A stretch of 11,340 nt of DNA from Actinomycetota bacterium (GCA_003170995.1 PMXT01000135.1:10888-22227), one strand, 5' to 3'. Numbered from the stretch's first letter, positions 1 to 6,866 are shown. Program-made: numbers and translations. The notes: a model not told the origin generated them from the letters alone.

Positions 1-1
1 C

Positions 2-376
2 GAGTACGGGATGATGCAGTCCTTCGCCGAGGGCTTCGAGATCATGCAGGCCTCGGAGTTCGAGATCGACCTGCACGACGTCGCCAGCATCTGGCGCTAC
101 GGATCGGTCGTGCGCAGCTGGCTGCTCGAGCTGCTCGAGATCGCGCTCAAGGAGGATCCCGGGCTGGCCTCGATCGCCGGCTATGTCGAGGACTCCGGCG
201 AGGGCCGCTGGTCTCTTCTGGCCGCACTCGATGAGAACGTGCCGGTACCGGTCATCGCGAGCTCGCTCTTCGCCCGCTTCGCCTCGCGCCAGGAGGAGTC
301 GTTCGCCGCCAAAGTGAACGCCGCGCTGCGCAACCAGTTCGGCGGGCACGCAGTCAAGCCGGAGAGCGAAAAGTAG
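2..376 (+). CDS. gnd: 6-phosphogluconate dehydrogenase, decarboxylating (3' part, start outside window)
   Basis: This is the C-terminal part (about 124 residues) of a gene that begins before the window; the frame is open from base 2 and stops with TAG at 374-376. The protein oxidatively decarboxylates 6-phosphogluconate to ribulose-5-phosphate in the cytosolic pentose-phosphate pathway. The visible part is the all-alpha C-terminal domain: a segment reading EGFEIMQ, then the IWRYGSVVRSWLLELL helix, then RFASRQEESF and a terminal ALRNQFGGH. The FGGH ending near the stop is typical of the short (about 300 aa) GndA/YqeC-like family rather than the long 470-aa enzymes. That short form is often NAD-dependent, but the cofactor domain is not visible here. 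The zwf start lies 17 nt downstream on the same strand, which supports an operon and the assignment. Confidence 0.9.
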   Translation, partial: EYGMMQSFAEGFEIMQASEFEIDLHDVASIWRYGSVVRSWLLELLEIALKEDPGLASIAGYVEDSGEGRWSLLAALDENVPVPVIASSLFARFASRQEESFAAKVNAALRNQFGGHAVKPESEK

Positions 377-393
377 CCAGTGGCTATACGAGC

Positions 394-1911
394 ATGAGCG
401 CCAAGATCGAGACACGAGTCGAGCTGCCGCTCTCGCCCGAACCGAGCGGCAAGCGCAAGCCCGACCCCTGCGCGCTTGTCATCTTCGGAGCGTCCGGCGA
501 TCTGACTCACCGTAAGCTGATCCCGGCACTGTACGCGCTCGAGTACCGCGGACTTCTCCCCGAAAACTTCGCCGTGATCGGCGTCGCGCGAAGCGAGAAC
601 TCGACCGAGTCGTGGCGCAAGCAGATGCGCGCGGCGGTAACCGAGTTCGGACGTGACGAGATGCGTGAGGACGTCTGGAAGCGTCTCGCGGCCGGAATGC
701 ACTACGTCAGCACCGACTTCTCCTCGGCGGGCGGCGAGACCGAGGTGATGAAACTGCTCGAGCAACTAGACAAGGAGCGCGGCACCGCGGGGAATCGCGT
801 CTACTACCTAGCCGTACCACCTTCGGCCATCCGTACCGTCGTGGACAAGCTCGGAGAGAGGCGCCGACCCGAGGGCTGGATGCGCCTGATCGTCGAGAAA
901 CCATTCGGGCACGACCTCGCAAGCGCCAAGGCTTTGAACGACGACATCGTTACCCACTTCGCCGAGAACGAGATCTTCCGCATCGACCACTACCTCGGCA
1001 AAGAGACGGTCCAGAACGTACTCGCGTTCCGTTTTGCCAACGGCATCTTCGAGCCGATCTGGAACAGACGCTACGTCGACAGCGTGCAGATCACGGTCGC
1101 CGAGTCGATCGGGATCGAGAACCGGGCCGGTTTCTACGAGCAGGCGGGGGCGATACGAGACGTTGTCCAGAACCACATGCTGCAATTACTGGCCCTGACA
1201 GCGATGGAGCCACCGGCCGACTTTGAGGCCGACGCCGTGCGCAACGAAAAGATCAAGGTCGTGCGCTCGATCGCTCCGCCCGATCCCGCCTACATCGTGC
1301 GCGGGCAATACGGGCCCGGGAAGATCGGCGGTGAGAAGGTGCCTGGCTACCGCGAGGAGCCCGGCGTGGCGCCCGACTCCAACACCGAGACCTACGTGGC
1401 GCTGAAGGTCTTCCTCGACAACTGGCGCTGGGCAGGCACGCCCTTCTACCTTCGCACCGGTAAGCACCTCTCCAGCCGCGCTACGACGATCGTGATCCTG
1501 TTCCGGCCGGCGCCGCATCCGCCCTTCCTCGAGATCGCCGGCGAAGGGCTGCGCCCGAACGTGCTCGTCATCCACGTTCAGCCCGACGAGGGAATCTCGA
1601 TCCGGATCGGCGCCAAGGTGCCCGGCCAGGGCATGACGATCCAGCCCGTCCAGCTGGATTTCCAGTACGACCGAGCCTTCCATGTGCAACTGCCCGAGGC
1701 CTACGAGAAGCTGATCCTCGATGCGATGCTCGGCGACGCCACACTCTTCACGCGCATCGACGAGGTCGAGGCGCAATGGTCATTCGTCGACTCGGTGGTC
1801 TCCCAGTGGGAGGGCGCGAAGCCCGACTTCCCGAACTACGCGGCCGGCAGCAGCGGTCCCAAGAGCGCGGATGCCATGATGGCCCGCGACGACCGCCTCT
1901 GGTGCCAGTAG
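394..1911 (+). CDS. zwf: Glucose-6-phosphate 1-dehydrogenase
   Basis: This 505-residue protein has the usual G6PD length. It oxidises glucose-6-phosphate to 6-phosphogluconolactone with reduction of NAD(P)+, the entry step of the oxidative pentose-phosphate pathway. The N-terminal Rossmann domain carries the dinucleotide-binding GASGDL at residues 32-37. EKPFG lies at 168-172 and the substrate-binding signature RIDHYLGKE at 196-204 (His199, Lys203). The helix RAGFYEQAGAIRDVVQNH (244-261) includes the family's conserved catalytic histidine near residue 261. The C-terminal half is the beta-sheet domain involved in oligomerisation. The ATG at 394 sits 17 nt after the preceding 6-phosphogluconate dehydrogenase stop. 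No clear Shine-Dalgarno is visible, so translation may depend on coupling or initiation may be weak. No lactonase or opcA gene follows within the window. Confidence 0.97.
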   Translation: MSAKIETRVELPLSPEPSGKRKPDPCALVIFGASGDLTHRKLIPALYALEYRGLLPENFAVIGVARSENSTESWRKQMRAAVTEFGRDEMREDVWKRLAAGMHYVSTDFSSAGGETEVMKLLEQLDKERGTAGNRVYYLAVPPSAIRTVVDKLGERRRPEGWMRLIVEKPFGHDLASAKALNDDIVTHFAENEIFRIDHYLGKETVQNVLAFRFANGIFEPIWNRRYVDSVQITVAESIGIENRAGFYEQAGAIRDVVQNHMLQLLALTAMEPPADFEADAVRNEKIKVVRSIAPPDPAYIVRGQYGPGKIGGEKVPGYREEPGVAPDSNTETYVALKVFLDNWRWAGTPFYLRTGKHLSSRATTIVILFRPAPHPPFLEIAGEGLRPNVLVIHVQPDEGISIRIGAKVPGQGMTIQPVQLDFQYDRAFHVQLPEAYEKLILDAMLGDATLFTRIDEVEAQWSFVDSVVSQWEGAKPDFPNYAAGSSGPKSADAMMARDDRLWCQ

Positions 1912-1971
1912 AGCGAAGAGCCCATCCCGCCAGGTCTACCCGCCCTGAGAGGCGAACTCGTCGTTATGTGA

Positions 1972-1997
1972 CGCCGCACTCGGCGGCGGCGTATAAA
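1972..1997 (+). promoter_or_regulatory. Hairpin plus -10-like TATAAA just before the sigma factor gene
   Basis: A short hairpin (CGCCG 1972-1976, loop CACT, CGGCG 1981-1985) is followed by TATAAA at 1992-1997, only 4 nt before the GTG at 2002. No Shine-Dalgarno precedes that GTG. A -10 box this close to the start codon is the arrangement of leaderless transcripts, which are common in actinobacteria. No convincing -35 box is seen, and no ECF-type GGAAC/GTC pair at correct spacing. The call rests on position and sequence alone. Confidence 0.25.
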
Positions 1998-2001
1998 CGA
2001 C

Positions 2002-2520
2002 GTGACCGTGGCAGCTCTCGAGAGGAAACCGGACTTCGCGCAGGTAGCCCGCGACCAGCTCGGCGCGGTGCACGCCTACGTCGCCTATCTGGTCGGGAAC
2101 CGCGCAGTCGCCGAGGATTTGACCGCGACCGCCTTCGAGAAGGCGCTTCGCAACTGGGCACGCTTCGACCCGAAAAGGGCGAGTGCGAGAACCTGGTTGT
2201 GCGCGATCGCGCGCAGCGTTGCCCTCGATCACTTCCGCGCCGAGGATAGACGCCGGCGCCGGGAGGACGCCTACGCGCTCAGGCAGGAGTTCGAGATCGC
2301 CGAGCCGGGGTTCGGCGACGGGCTCTCGCCCGAGCTGGAGTCGGCGCTCGCGTCACTCTCGGCCGGCGAGCGCGAGGTGATCGCGCTGCGCGTCTTGCTC
2401 GAATGGGATGCCGAGACCGTGGCGCGTTTCCTGGGCATCAGTCGTAGCGCCTGCTCGATGAGGTTGAGCCGGGCGCTGGAGAAGCTTTCAGAAAGGGTGG
2501 CAAGCGATGTCGAGGCCTGA
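2002..2520 (+). CDS. ECF-type RNA polymerase sigma factor (sigma-70 family)
   Basis: This 172-residue protein directs RNA polymerase to a small regulon. Sigma region 2 lies at about residues 15-82: the AVAEDLTATAFEKAL helix, then the ARTWLCAIARSVALDHFRAEDRR segment typical of regions 2.3-2.4. Region 4 lies at about 108-165 (LASLSAGEREVIALRVLLEWDAETVA, then the helix-turn-helix FLGISRSACSMRLSRALEKL). There is no region 1.1 or 3, and no C-terminal SnoaL-like extension, so it is a minimal ECF factor. The start is GTG at 2002; a second in-frame GTG at 2008 is also possible. No ribosome-binding site is visible. It overlaps the next gene by 14 nt, which implies translational coupling with a likely anti-sigma partner. 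The regulated genes and the inducing signal are not evident. Confidence 0.9.
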   Translation: MTVAALERKPDFAQVARDQLGAVHAYVAYLVGNRAVAEDLTATAFEKALRNWARFDPKRASARTWLCAIARSVALDHFRAEDRRRRREDAYALRQEFEIAEPGFGDGLSPELESALASLSAGEREVIALRVLLEWDAETVARFLGISRSACSMRLSRALEKLSERVASDVEA

Positions 2521-3736
2521 GAACGAAAACCCGAGAGACCGTCTCGAGAAGACCGCGCGCGAGCTGCGTAAGCATCGCCCACGCCCGTCCGAGGCACTCG
2601 TCGCCCGCATCGAGCGACTGGCCGAGCGTGCGGTCGCCAGACGACCGCACTCGACTCGGGTGTGGCTGGGTCGGCGCCGGCTGGTGTTCGCGCTGGCCGC
2701 GGCGCTCGCCATCGCGACCGTCGGAGCGATCGTTCACAGCGAGCTGCAGCCATCGTCGCAGCCGACTGCCCTGGAAGCGGCGCATAGCGTGACGAAGAAC
2801 TCAACGCTTAAGAAGCAGGGATTTTTACCCGCCTCGACTACACGGGCGCACGGCGTTATAAAAAGCTCCCAGAACTCTTCACGGCCGCCTTCGTCGTCTT
2901 CAGGTCGACCCAGCACCGATAGCGCCGTCAGTCAATACGCCTTACCGAACGTCCGACAGCCACGTGCACGCGTGATCCATTCTGCCGACTTAGCCGGCTC
3001 CACCGCGACGAGCACGACACCGCGCGCTGGGCTCGCCCCGTTCACAACCGCTAAGCGTCTGGCCGAGCTGCGCGCCATCTTGACGCTCAAGGTCGAGGAC
3101 CGCGCGCAGCTCTCCAGCGCGACCGCCAAGGCGATGCGAATCGTGAGCTCGCTCGGCGGCTATATCGCTTCGGCTCGCTATCAGACACCCAGCCGGGGCG
3201 TCGCCACCTCGACGCTCACGCTCAAGGTTCCGGCAACGCACGCGCAGGATGCGCTCACCCGCATCTCGGCGCTCGGCGTGATCCTGAGCCAGAACGTGTC
3301 GCTCAAAGACCTGCAGCGCCCCGTGACGGTCGAGGCCGATCGCATCAAGACGCTCCAAGGGAAAATCGCCGATCTGGAGCGCAGCCTGAGCGACAGCTCG
3401 CTCACCTCCCAGACGCGCTCGCAGCTACAGGTTCAGCTGGCCAACGCTCGCGTCAATCTGCACTCGCTTCAGGCCCAGCGGTCGGCGAAAATCCGCCGCG
3501 GCCGCCTGGCGACGATCACGCTCACGCTCACCACCGGCGGCGTGCCCAAGACGCCCTCGCATCCGAGCCGTATCCACAAGGCGATCGATCGGGCCTGGAA
3601 CGGTCTTTCCTCGGAGATCTCCTGGGCCACGATGGCGCTCATCGTCGCCTCGCCCTTCCTCCTGCTGGTCGCGGCGCTGGCGGTGCTGGTTCGCTATCGC
3701 AGGCGCCGCGAAGAGCGCCGGCTGCTGGAGCAGTAG
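2507..3736 (+). CDS. Membrane protein with DUF4349-like domain, probable partner/anti-sigma factor of the ECF sigma factor
   Basis: This 409-residue protein has a clear layered layout. Residues 1-57 form a charged, Arg/Glu-rich cytoplasmic segment. A first TM helix lies at about 58-77, followed by a Ser/Thr/Pro-rich linker (78-185). At 188-345 is a DUF4349-like domain, with a strand pattern (ILTLKVEDRAQL, MRIVSSLGGYIASARY, TSTLTLKVPA), a central coiled coil at 272-328 and a closing strand LATITLTLTTGG. A second TM helix lies at about 373-396, followed by a basic tail YRRRREERR. The ATG at 2507 is preceded by AAAGGG/GGTGG at 2492-2500 and overlaps the sigma gene end by 14 nt. Fixed coupling to an ECF gene plus a cytoplasmic N-terminus before a TM helix suggests a membrane-bound anti-sigma factor. 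The N-terminus lacks the HxxxCxxC zinc-binding anti-sigma motif, so that role is inferred; the domain assignment is from motif recognition. Confidence 0.85.
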   Translation: MSRPENENPRDRLEKTARELRKHRPRPSEALVARIERLAERAVARRPHSTRVWLGRRRLVFALAAALAIATVGAIVHSELQPSSQPTALEAAHSVTKNSTLKKQGFLPASTTRAHGVIKSSQNSSRPPSSSSGRPSTDSAVSQYALPNVRQPRARVIHSADLAGSTATSTTPRAGLAPFTTAKRLAELRAILTLKVEDRAQLSSATAKAMRIVSSLGGYIASARYQTPSRGVATSTLTLKVPATHAQDALTRISALGVILSQNVSLKDLQRPVTVEADRIKTLQGKIADLERSLSDSSLTSQTRSQLQVQLANARVNLHSLQAQRSAKIRRGRLATITLTLTTGGVPKTPSHPSRIHKAIDRAWNGLSSEISWATMALIVASPFLLLVAALAVLVRYRRRREERRLLEQ

Positions 3737-3758
3737 CCCGCGGAGACATCTTTCTCGA

Positions 3759-3790
3759 AGTCCGCCCGGCCTGATCAGGCCGGGCGGACT
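3759..3790. terminator. Perfect 32-nt palindrome, probable bidirectional terminator
   Basis: The two 16-nt arms are exactly complementary (AGTCCGCCCGGCCTGA and its reverse complement), giving a very stable GC-rich hairpin with no mismatches. It lies 22 nt after the stop of the DUF4349 gene and 130 nt before the convergent end of the secreted-protein gene. Only a short T-run (TTT at 3793-3795) follows on the plus strand. It is therefore not a textbook intrinsic terminator, but its position between convergent genes fits this role. Confidence 0.65.
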
Positions 3791-3920
3791 CGTTTCCCGC
3801 AGATCATCCCGAAGGGAATAGCGACTCGGCGCGCTAGGCAGATACGTTCCGAACTAGCCGTACGGCGATCACAAGGTCGCGCGCGGTTCTCTAGCCGCCC
3901 CGAAGGCGTAGAGCCAAGGT
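3791..3920. other. Convergent intergenic region without a gene
   Basis: This 130-nt stretch separates the terminator palindrome from the 3' end of the minus-strand secreted-protein gene. Apart from a tiny hairpin (TCCC-GAA-GGGA, 3807-3817) I see no coding potential, repeat or recognisable signal in it. Confidence 0.5.
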
Positions 3921-5786
3921 TCAGTGCATAACCTTGAAAACTGGTTTCGTGACGACCAGCTTCTTAACTTTCGACCAGGCCATGGCTTCTCCGGCCGATG
4001 TCTGCACTATCGAATGGAAGTTGATTCCACGGATCCGGTAGTACCACTTGCCCGGCTTCAACGGAAGTATCGCCGATGTTCCGTACGTGAGCCTAGAGTT
4101 TTTCGCCGCGAGCTTGGGGAACGGATAGGAGACGCGGCTCCACTGCACCTGGTATTCGTCTGCGCCGAGCGCCGGCGCCCAGGCCACGAGCGGACTGCCG
4201 TACACCGTCGGTAGCTCGGTCGACTTTGCTGTCCTCAGGACTCCGGTTTTTGTTAGGCCGGTGACGTACGGCGCTGTTCCGGTCCCGCCTACCGGTTGGC
4301 TGACCTTGCCGAATATTCCGACTCGGCCGGCTACGCAGGCATCCTGCGGAATCTCGCTATCCACGTACTGCACCTCAGAGGCTGTCCTGACTGTCGCACC
4401 GGTGGGGTGATTGAACGAAAGCGCGTGATCGAGGGATGCAATCGACGTTGGGGGATCGGCAGCACTATTTTCTGTCACCTTGGTCACCACGAAATACGTG
4501 CTCTCGCCCGCGAGGAAGACCCAATCGCCGACGGTGAGCGAATCGACGGTCGAGATCTGCGTGTCACCAGCCATCGCGGGCGCTGAGAGCGTTGTCGGGT
4601 CGGCGTTGAACACGGGATTGAGATGAACGGGCACAACTGTCCAGTAGTAGACGCCGCTCGGCCAGGGACGATCCCAGAGATCGAGATTGTCGCCGGTGGC
4701 ACCGCCCTCTGTGGCGGTGACAGGGTCGCCGTACGGCGTTATCGTTGAAGTTTCCGCGCCGTCTGCGAGCACTTCCGTTCCGGCCTTGTTGATGTCCGTT
4801 GTCGCCGTAGGTAGAGCCAGCGGTCCCGACGCCCGCGGCACCCAGGCCGGGCTGCCGACAGCCGCGCCCGTATAGACCTCGTGCACGCAGTCACTGTCAG
4901 AGAAGATGTGAGCGCGGTAGAGCGTAGTCAGAATACCGGCTGGCGATTGATTCCCGTTCCAGTAGAAACCCGGCATTAGAGCGTGTGCTTTCGGCGCAGC
5001 CACAGTCGCGATCACATCGGAGGCCGTCCCTCCCAGAGCGATCGGACCCGCTGTCGGCCCCGGGTTAGCGCGAGTGGTTGTGAAGACCGGTGACCAGGGT
5101 CCGTAACTCTTGGCGCCGAAATCGTTGAGGCTCGTTCCGTACGTGTTTCGCACCGCTCGTACGCGCCAAGTAGCGGTGCCCGTCCAGCTCGAACCCTGGT
5201 GGAACGTATACCAGTCGCGCATATCGGTCACGTTGGTCGCTACGTAATAGCTCTTGTTCCAAATCGTGCTGGCACCCGCACCGGTGATCCCGATCTCCAC
5301 TACCTCGTACTCCGACGCCCCGTGAACGGGCGTCCAGCGCAGCAATCCGCTTGGCGCCGAAAGCTGCGCCGGCTTCTCTGTCCAGCGGACATTGAATCCG
5401 AAATTGGCACTCCAGCGGGTCATACCTAGCTGTGTTTTTGCTCTCACACGCGCAAAGAGGGAATATGGATTCCCGGTGATCCACGGGAGTGACAGCGGCA
5501 CCGAGACGTCGGCTGTCTTCAGAGAGTTCGCATCCCAGAGGATGCTGTTCTCGCGGAAGTCGCTGGACGTCGCGAGTTGAAAATCGTAGCTAAGCGCTTG
5601 TTTGACGGGTTTCCAGCCGAACGACGGCGTGCGTGAGAAGTTTCGCTGAGTAGGCTCGTTGTAGCGAAGCAAGAAGGCCTTGAGCCCGGTCGGAGCTTTC
5701 TTGGGAGCGGCCTGGCGCGCAGGCGCGGAAGCGGGAAGCGCAAAGGCAAGCGCGAGCGCGAGCAGAACTGTAGTGCGACCGAACAT
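3921..5786 (-). CDS. Secreted protein with fibronectin type III-like repeats, function unknown
   Basis: This 621-residue protein begins with a Sec signal peptide: MFGRTT, a Leu/Ala-rich core at 7-18, and a likely cleavage after an AxA site near residues 20-24. The mature protein is beta-rich. FN3/Ig-like units start at residues 53 (TPSFGWKPVKQALSYDFQLA), 147 (GLLRWTPVHGASEYEVVEI), about 272 (PGFYWNGN) and 530 (GSPLVAWAPALGADEYQVQW); each shares the W-x-P-V/A...A-x-x-Y pattern. Residues 400-467 form a different module (GDTQISTVDSLTVGDWVFLAG...HPTGATV), like beta modules seen in surface and phage-like structural proteins. Two cysteines (300, 484) could form a disulfide. No sortase LPxTG, C-terminal TM or catalytic motif is seen, so it is probably released or loosely bound. 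No Shine-Dalgarno precedes the ATG at 5786. By eye its codons are less GC-extreme than those of metH or zwf. The receiver gene lies 92 nt upstream on the same strand. Confidence 0.8.
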   Translation of the reverse strand: MFGRTTVLLALALAFALPASAPARQAAPKKAPTGLKAFLLRYNEPTQRNFSRTPSFGWKPVKQALSYDFQLATSSDFRENSILWDANSLKTADVSVPLSLPWITGNPYSLFARVRAKTQLGMTRWSANFGFNVRWTEKPAQLSAPSGLLRWTPVHGASEYEVVEIGITGAGASTIWNKSYYVATNVTDMRDWYTFHQGSSWTGTATWRVRAVRNTYGTSLNDFGAKSYGPWSPVFTTTRANPGPTAGPIALGGTASDVIATVAAPKAHALMPGFYWNGNQSPAGILTTLYRAHIFSDSDCVHEVYTGAAVGSPAWVPRASGPLALPTATTDINKAGTEVLADGAETSTITPYGDPVTATEGGATGDNLDLWDRPWPSGVYYWTVVPVHLNPVFNADPTTLSAPAMAGDTQISTVDSLTVGDWVFLAGESTYFVVTKVTENSAADPPTSIASLDHALSFNHPTGATVRTASEVQYVDSEIPQDACVAGRVGIFGKVSQPVGGTGTAPYVTGLTKTGVLRTAKSTELPTVYGSPLVAWAPALGADEYQVQWSRVSYPFPKLAAKNSRLTYGTSAILPLKPGKWYYRIRGINFHSIVQTSAGEAMAWSKVKKLVVTKPVFKVMH

Positions 5787-5878
5787 GACGAGAAAGGTTT
5801 TCGGCAGATCGGGGGGGTGAGCCTTCCCTCGAATGGGGGATACGCCCAGGCACCTCGGCTCTTGGCCGCCCTTCGCTC

Positions 5879-6253
5879 TCAGATGATCTCGCTCGGCTCG
5901 AGCGTCTCACGAATACGCGCGATCAGCTTAACCGGATCGAATGGCTTGGTGACGTAGTCGTTCGCGCCGGCGGCGAGACCTCGCAGCACGTCGATTCGCT
6001 CTGGATGAGAATCGAGCAGGATCACTGGCATGTCCGCGATCGCCGAGTTGCGCCGTATTTGCGCGGTGACCCGATATCCGTCCAATTTCGGCATGCGCAC
6101 GTCGAGCACAACCAAATCTGGCCTCTCGATCAGCGCCAGGCGCAACGCTTCCTCGCCATCCCTAGCCCGAAGCAGGTCGAACTCTTCACCAAGGGCGAGA
6201 CTGAGTATCGACAGCACGTCTTCATCGCCATCGCCGAGCAGGATCGTCGCCAT
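5879..6253 (-). CDS. Stand-alone response-regulator receiver domain protein (atypical)
   Basis: From the ATG at 6253 this is a 124-residue single-domain receiver with no output domain, so it probably acts by protein contact like CheY- or DivK-type proteins. Visible landmarks are the beta-1 ILLGDGDEDV (3-12), phosphoacceptor Asp51 in LVVLDVRMPKLDG, and the beta-5 lysine in YVTKPFD (Lys103). Two usual active-site positions are altered. The acidic pair after beta-1 reads D8-G9 instead of DD, although D10 follows. The switch Thr/Ser after beta-4 (PVILLD81S82) is Asp. The frame stays open upstream to a TTG at 6466, which would add 71 residues. I chose 6253 because the receiver fold begins there and a purine-rich GAAAGAG lies just upstream. 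It lies 92 nt before the secreted-protein gene. No histidine kinase is nearby, so the partner is unknown. Confidence 0.85.
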   Translation of the reverse strand: MATILLGDGDEDVLSILSLALGEEFDLLRARDGEEALRLALIERPDLVVLDVRMPKLDGYRVTAQIRRNSAIADMPVILLDSHPERIDVLRGLAAGANDYVTKPFDPVKLIARIRETLEPSEII

Positions 6254-6519
6254 TTCTCTTTCGGCGACGAGCCGTAGTGGAGCACAGCCAATCGTCGCCT
6301 CGCGCCGCGCGAGCGTTACGTTGCGAACGCCGCCCTCAATCAATCGCAGCGCCGCTCGCTCCGAGCTGGGCGGCCGATAGCGATCGCTCGTGAACGTATG
6401 AGCCGCAGGAGATACTTTCTGCATATCTCGTGAATCGGCGACCACAGCGGCGAATCCGTTCCCCAAGCGGCGCGATCGAATTACGTAGAACTGGTATCGG
6501 CCGTACCCTCTTCTAGCCC
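6254..6519 (-). other. Region upstream of the receiver gene; open frame, coding status uncertain
   Basis: The receiver reading frame continues upstream without a stop to a TTG at 6466, with an internal ATG at 6424. The 71-residue extension matches nothing I recognise, is rich in Arg/Ala and has no TM segment. Neither candidate start has a strong Shine-Dalgarno. It may be 5' untranslated leader or an N-terminal extension. A small hairpin GGCT-AAG-AGCC lies at 6520-6530 at its upstream edge, next to the repeat. Confidence 0.35.
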
Positions 6520-6614
6520 GGCTAAGAGCCTATCCCGTTAGGGATGCGCGGTCGAAGGAGTCGAGCCGTGGATGCCAGGGACAGGGCGGGGCCGTGAAGG
6601 AGCACTGGTAGTGC
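6520..6614 (-). repeat. Intergenic repeat copy A, putative structured RNA element
   Basis: This segment is about 80% identical by eye to the sequence at 11252-11340, in the same orientation, with one 2-nt gap. Read on the minus strand it forms three hairpins. GCACT-ACC-AGTGC spans 6614-6602. A seven-pair helix CGG(c)TCGA / TCGACCG spans 6568-6549, with one bulged C. ATCCC-TAAC-GGGAT spans 6545-6532. The most conserved strings on that strand are CACTACCAGTGC, CCTTCAC and CTGGCATCC. Minus-strand orientation places it between the 57-aa gene and the receiver gene, 280-360 nt upstream of the receiver start at 6253. I do not recognise a known riboswitch or ncRNA family in it. Confidence 0.6.
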
Positions 6615-6621
6615 GGCAAGC

Positions 6622-6672
6622 GGTCTGGACGGGCACTGGCGCCGCGGAGCAGCCGCTTCGGGCGTGCAGACC
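6622..6672 (-). other. Inverted repeat downstream of the 57-aa gene, possible terminator-like structure
   Basis: GGTCTG at 6622-6627 pairs perfectly with CAGACC at 6667-6672, enclosing 39 nt that can fold further (for example GCGG/CCGC around GCTGC on the minus strand). A competing pair AAGCGG 6618-6623 / CCGCTT 6653-6658 overlaps it. It begins 14 nt past the stop of the minus-strand small gene. No T-tract follows, so a terminator role is only suggested by position. Confidence 0.3.
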
Positions 6673-6686
6673 TAGCTGAATGGGCT

Positions 6687-6860
6687 CTAGGCTGCGGAGA
6701 GAAGCTCGAAAGCTCTGGGCTCGCGCTCGATAGCGATCTCGAGCCAGCGCCCGCCAGGCGGGTGCAGACGGTAGAAATCGAGCAACACGCCTCGAGCTTC
6801 CGTGAGACTCTCGAAACGACCTAACACTTGGCCGGAAGTTTTATCTGTTAGTACGTACAT
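6687..6860 (-). CDS. Small hypothetical protein, 57 aa
   Basis: I do not recognise this protein. The start at ATG 6860 is supported by a strong Shine-Dalgarno GGAGGA (6867-6872 on the plus strand as its complement) with a 6-nt spacer. The longer frame to 6944 would begin without such a site. The product starts MYVLTDKTSGQVLGRF and ends AFELLSAA. It is soluble, has no TM segment or cysteine, and reads like a compact mixed alpha/beta fold: a strand-turn-strand (YVLTDKTSGQVLGRF), a helix (SLTEARGVLLDFYRLH), then a strand (RWLEIAIER). It is transcribed divergently from metH across a 289-nt gap. The ribosome-binding site and plausible composition make it a likely real gene. Confidence 0.6.
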   Translation of the reverse strand: MYVLTDKTSGQVLGRFESLTEARGVLLDFYRLHPPGGRWLEIAIEREPRAFELLSAA

Positions 6861-6866
6861 CTCATA

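Noticed and set aside
808..1776. Minus-strand open frames opposite zwf
   Set aside because: They are antisense shadows of a strongly conserved gene, with no ribosome-binding site or recognisable domain.
1776..2249. Long open frame overlapping the end of zwf and the sigma factor gene, plus
   Set aside because: The product is Arg/Pro-rich low-complexity sequence typical of a wrong frame in GC-rich DNA, and it overlaps two well-supported genes.
3800..3822. Possible third copy of the intergenic repeat (ATCCCGAAGGGAATAG on the plus strand)
   Set aside because: Only a short hairpin resembles the 3' part of the element; the conserved CTGGCATCC and CACTACCAGTGC strings are missing.
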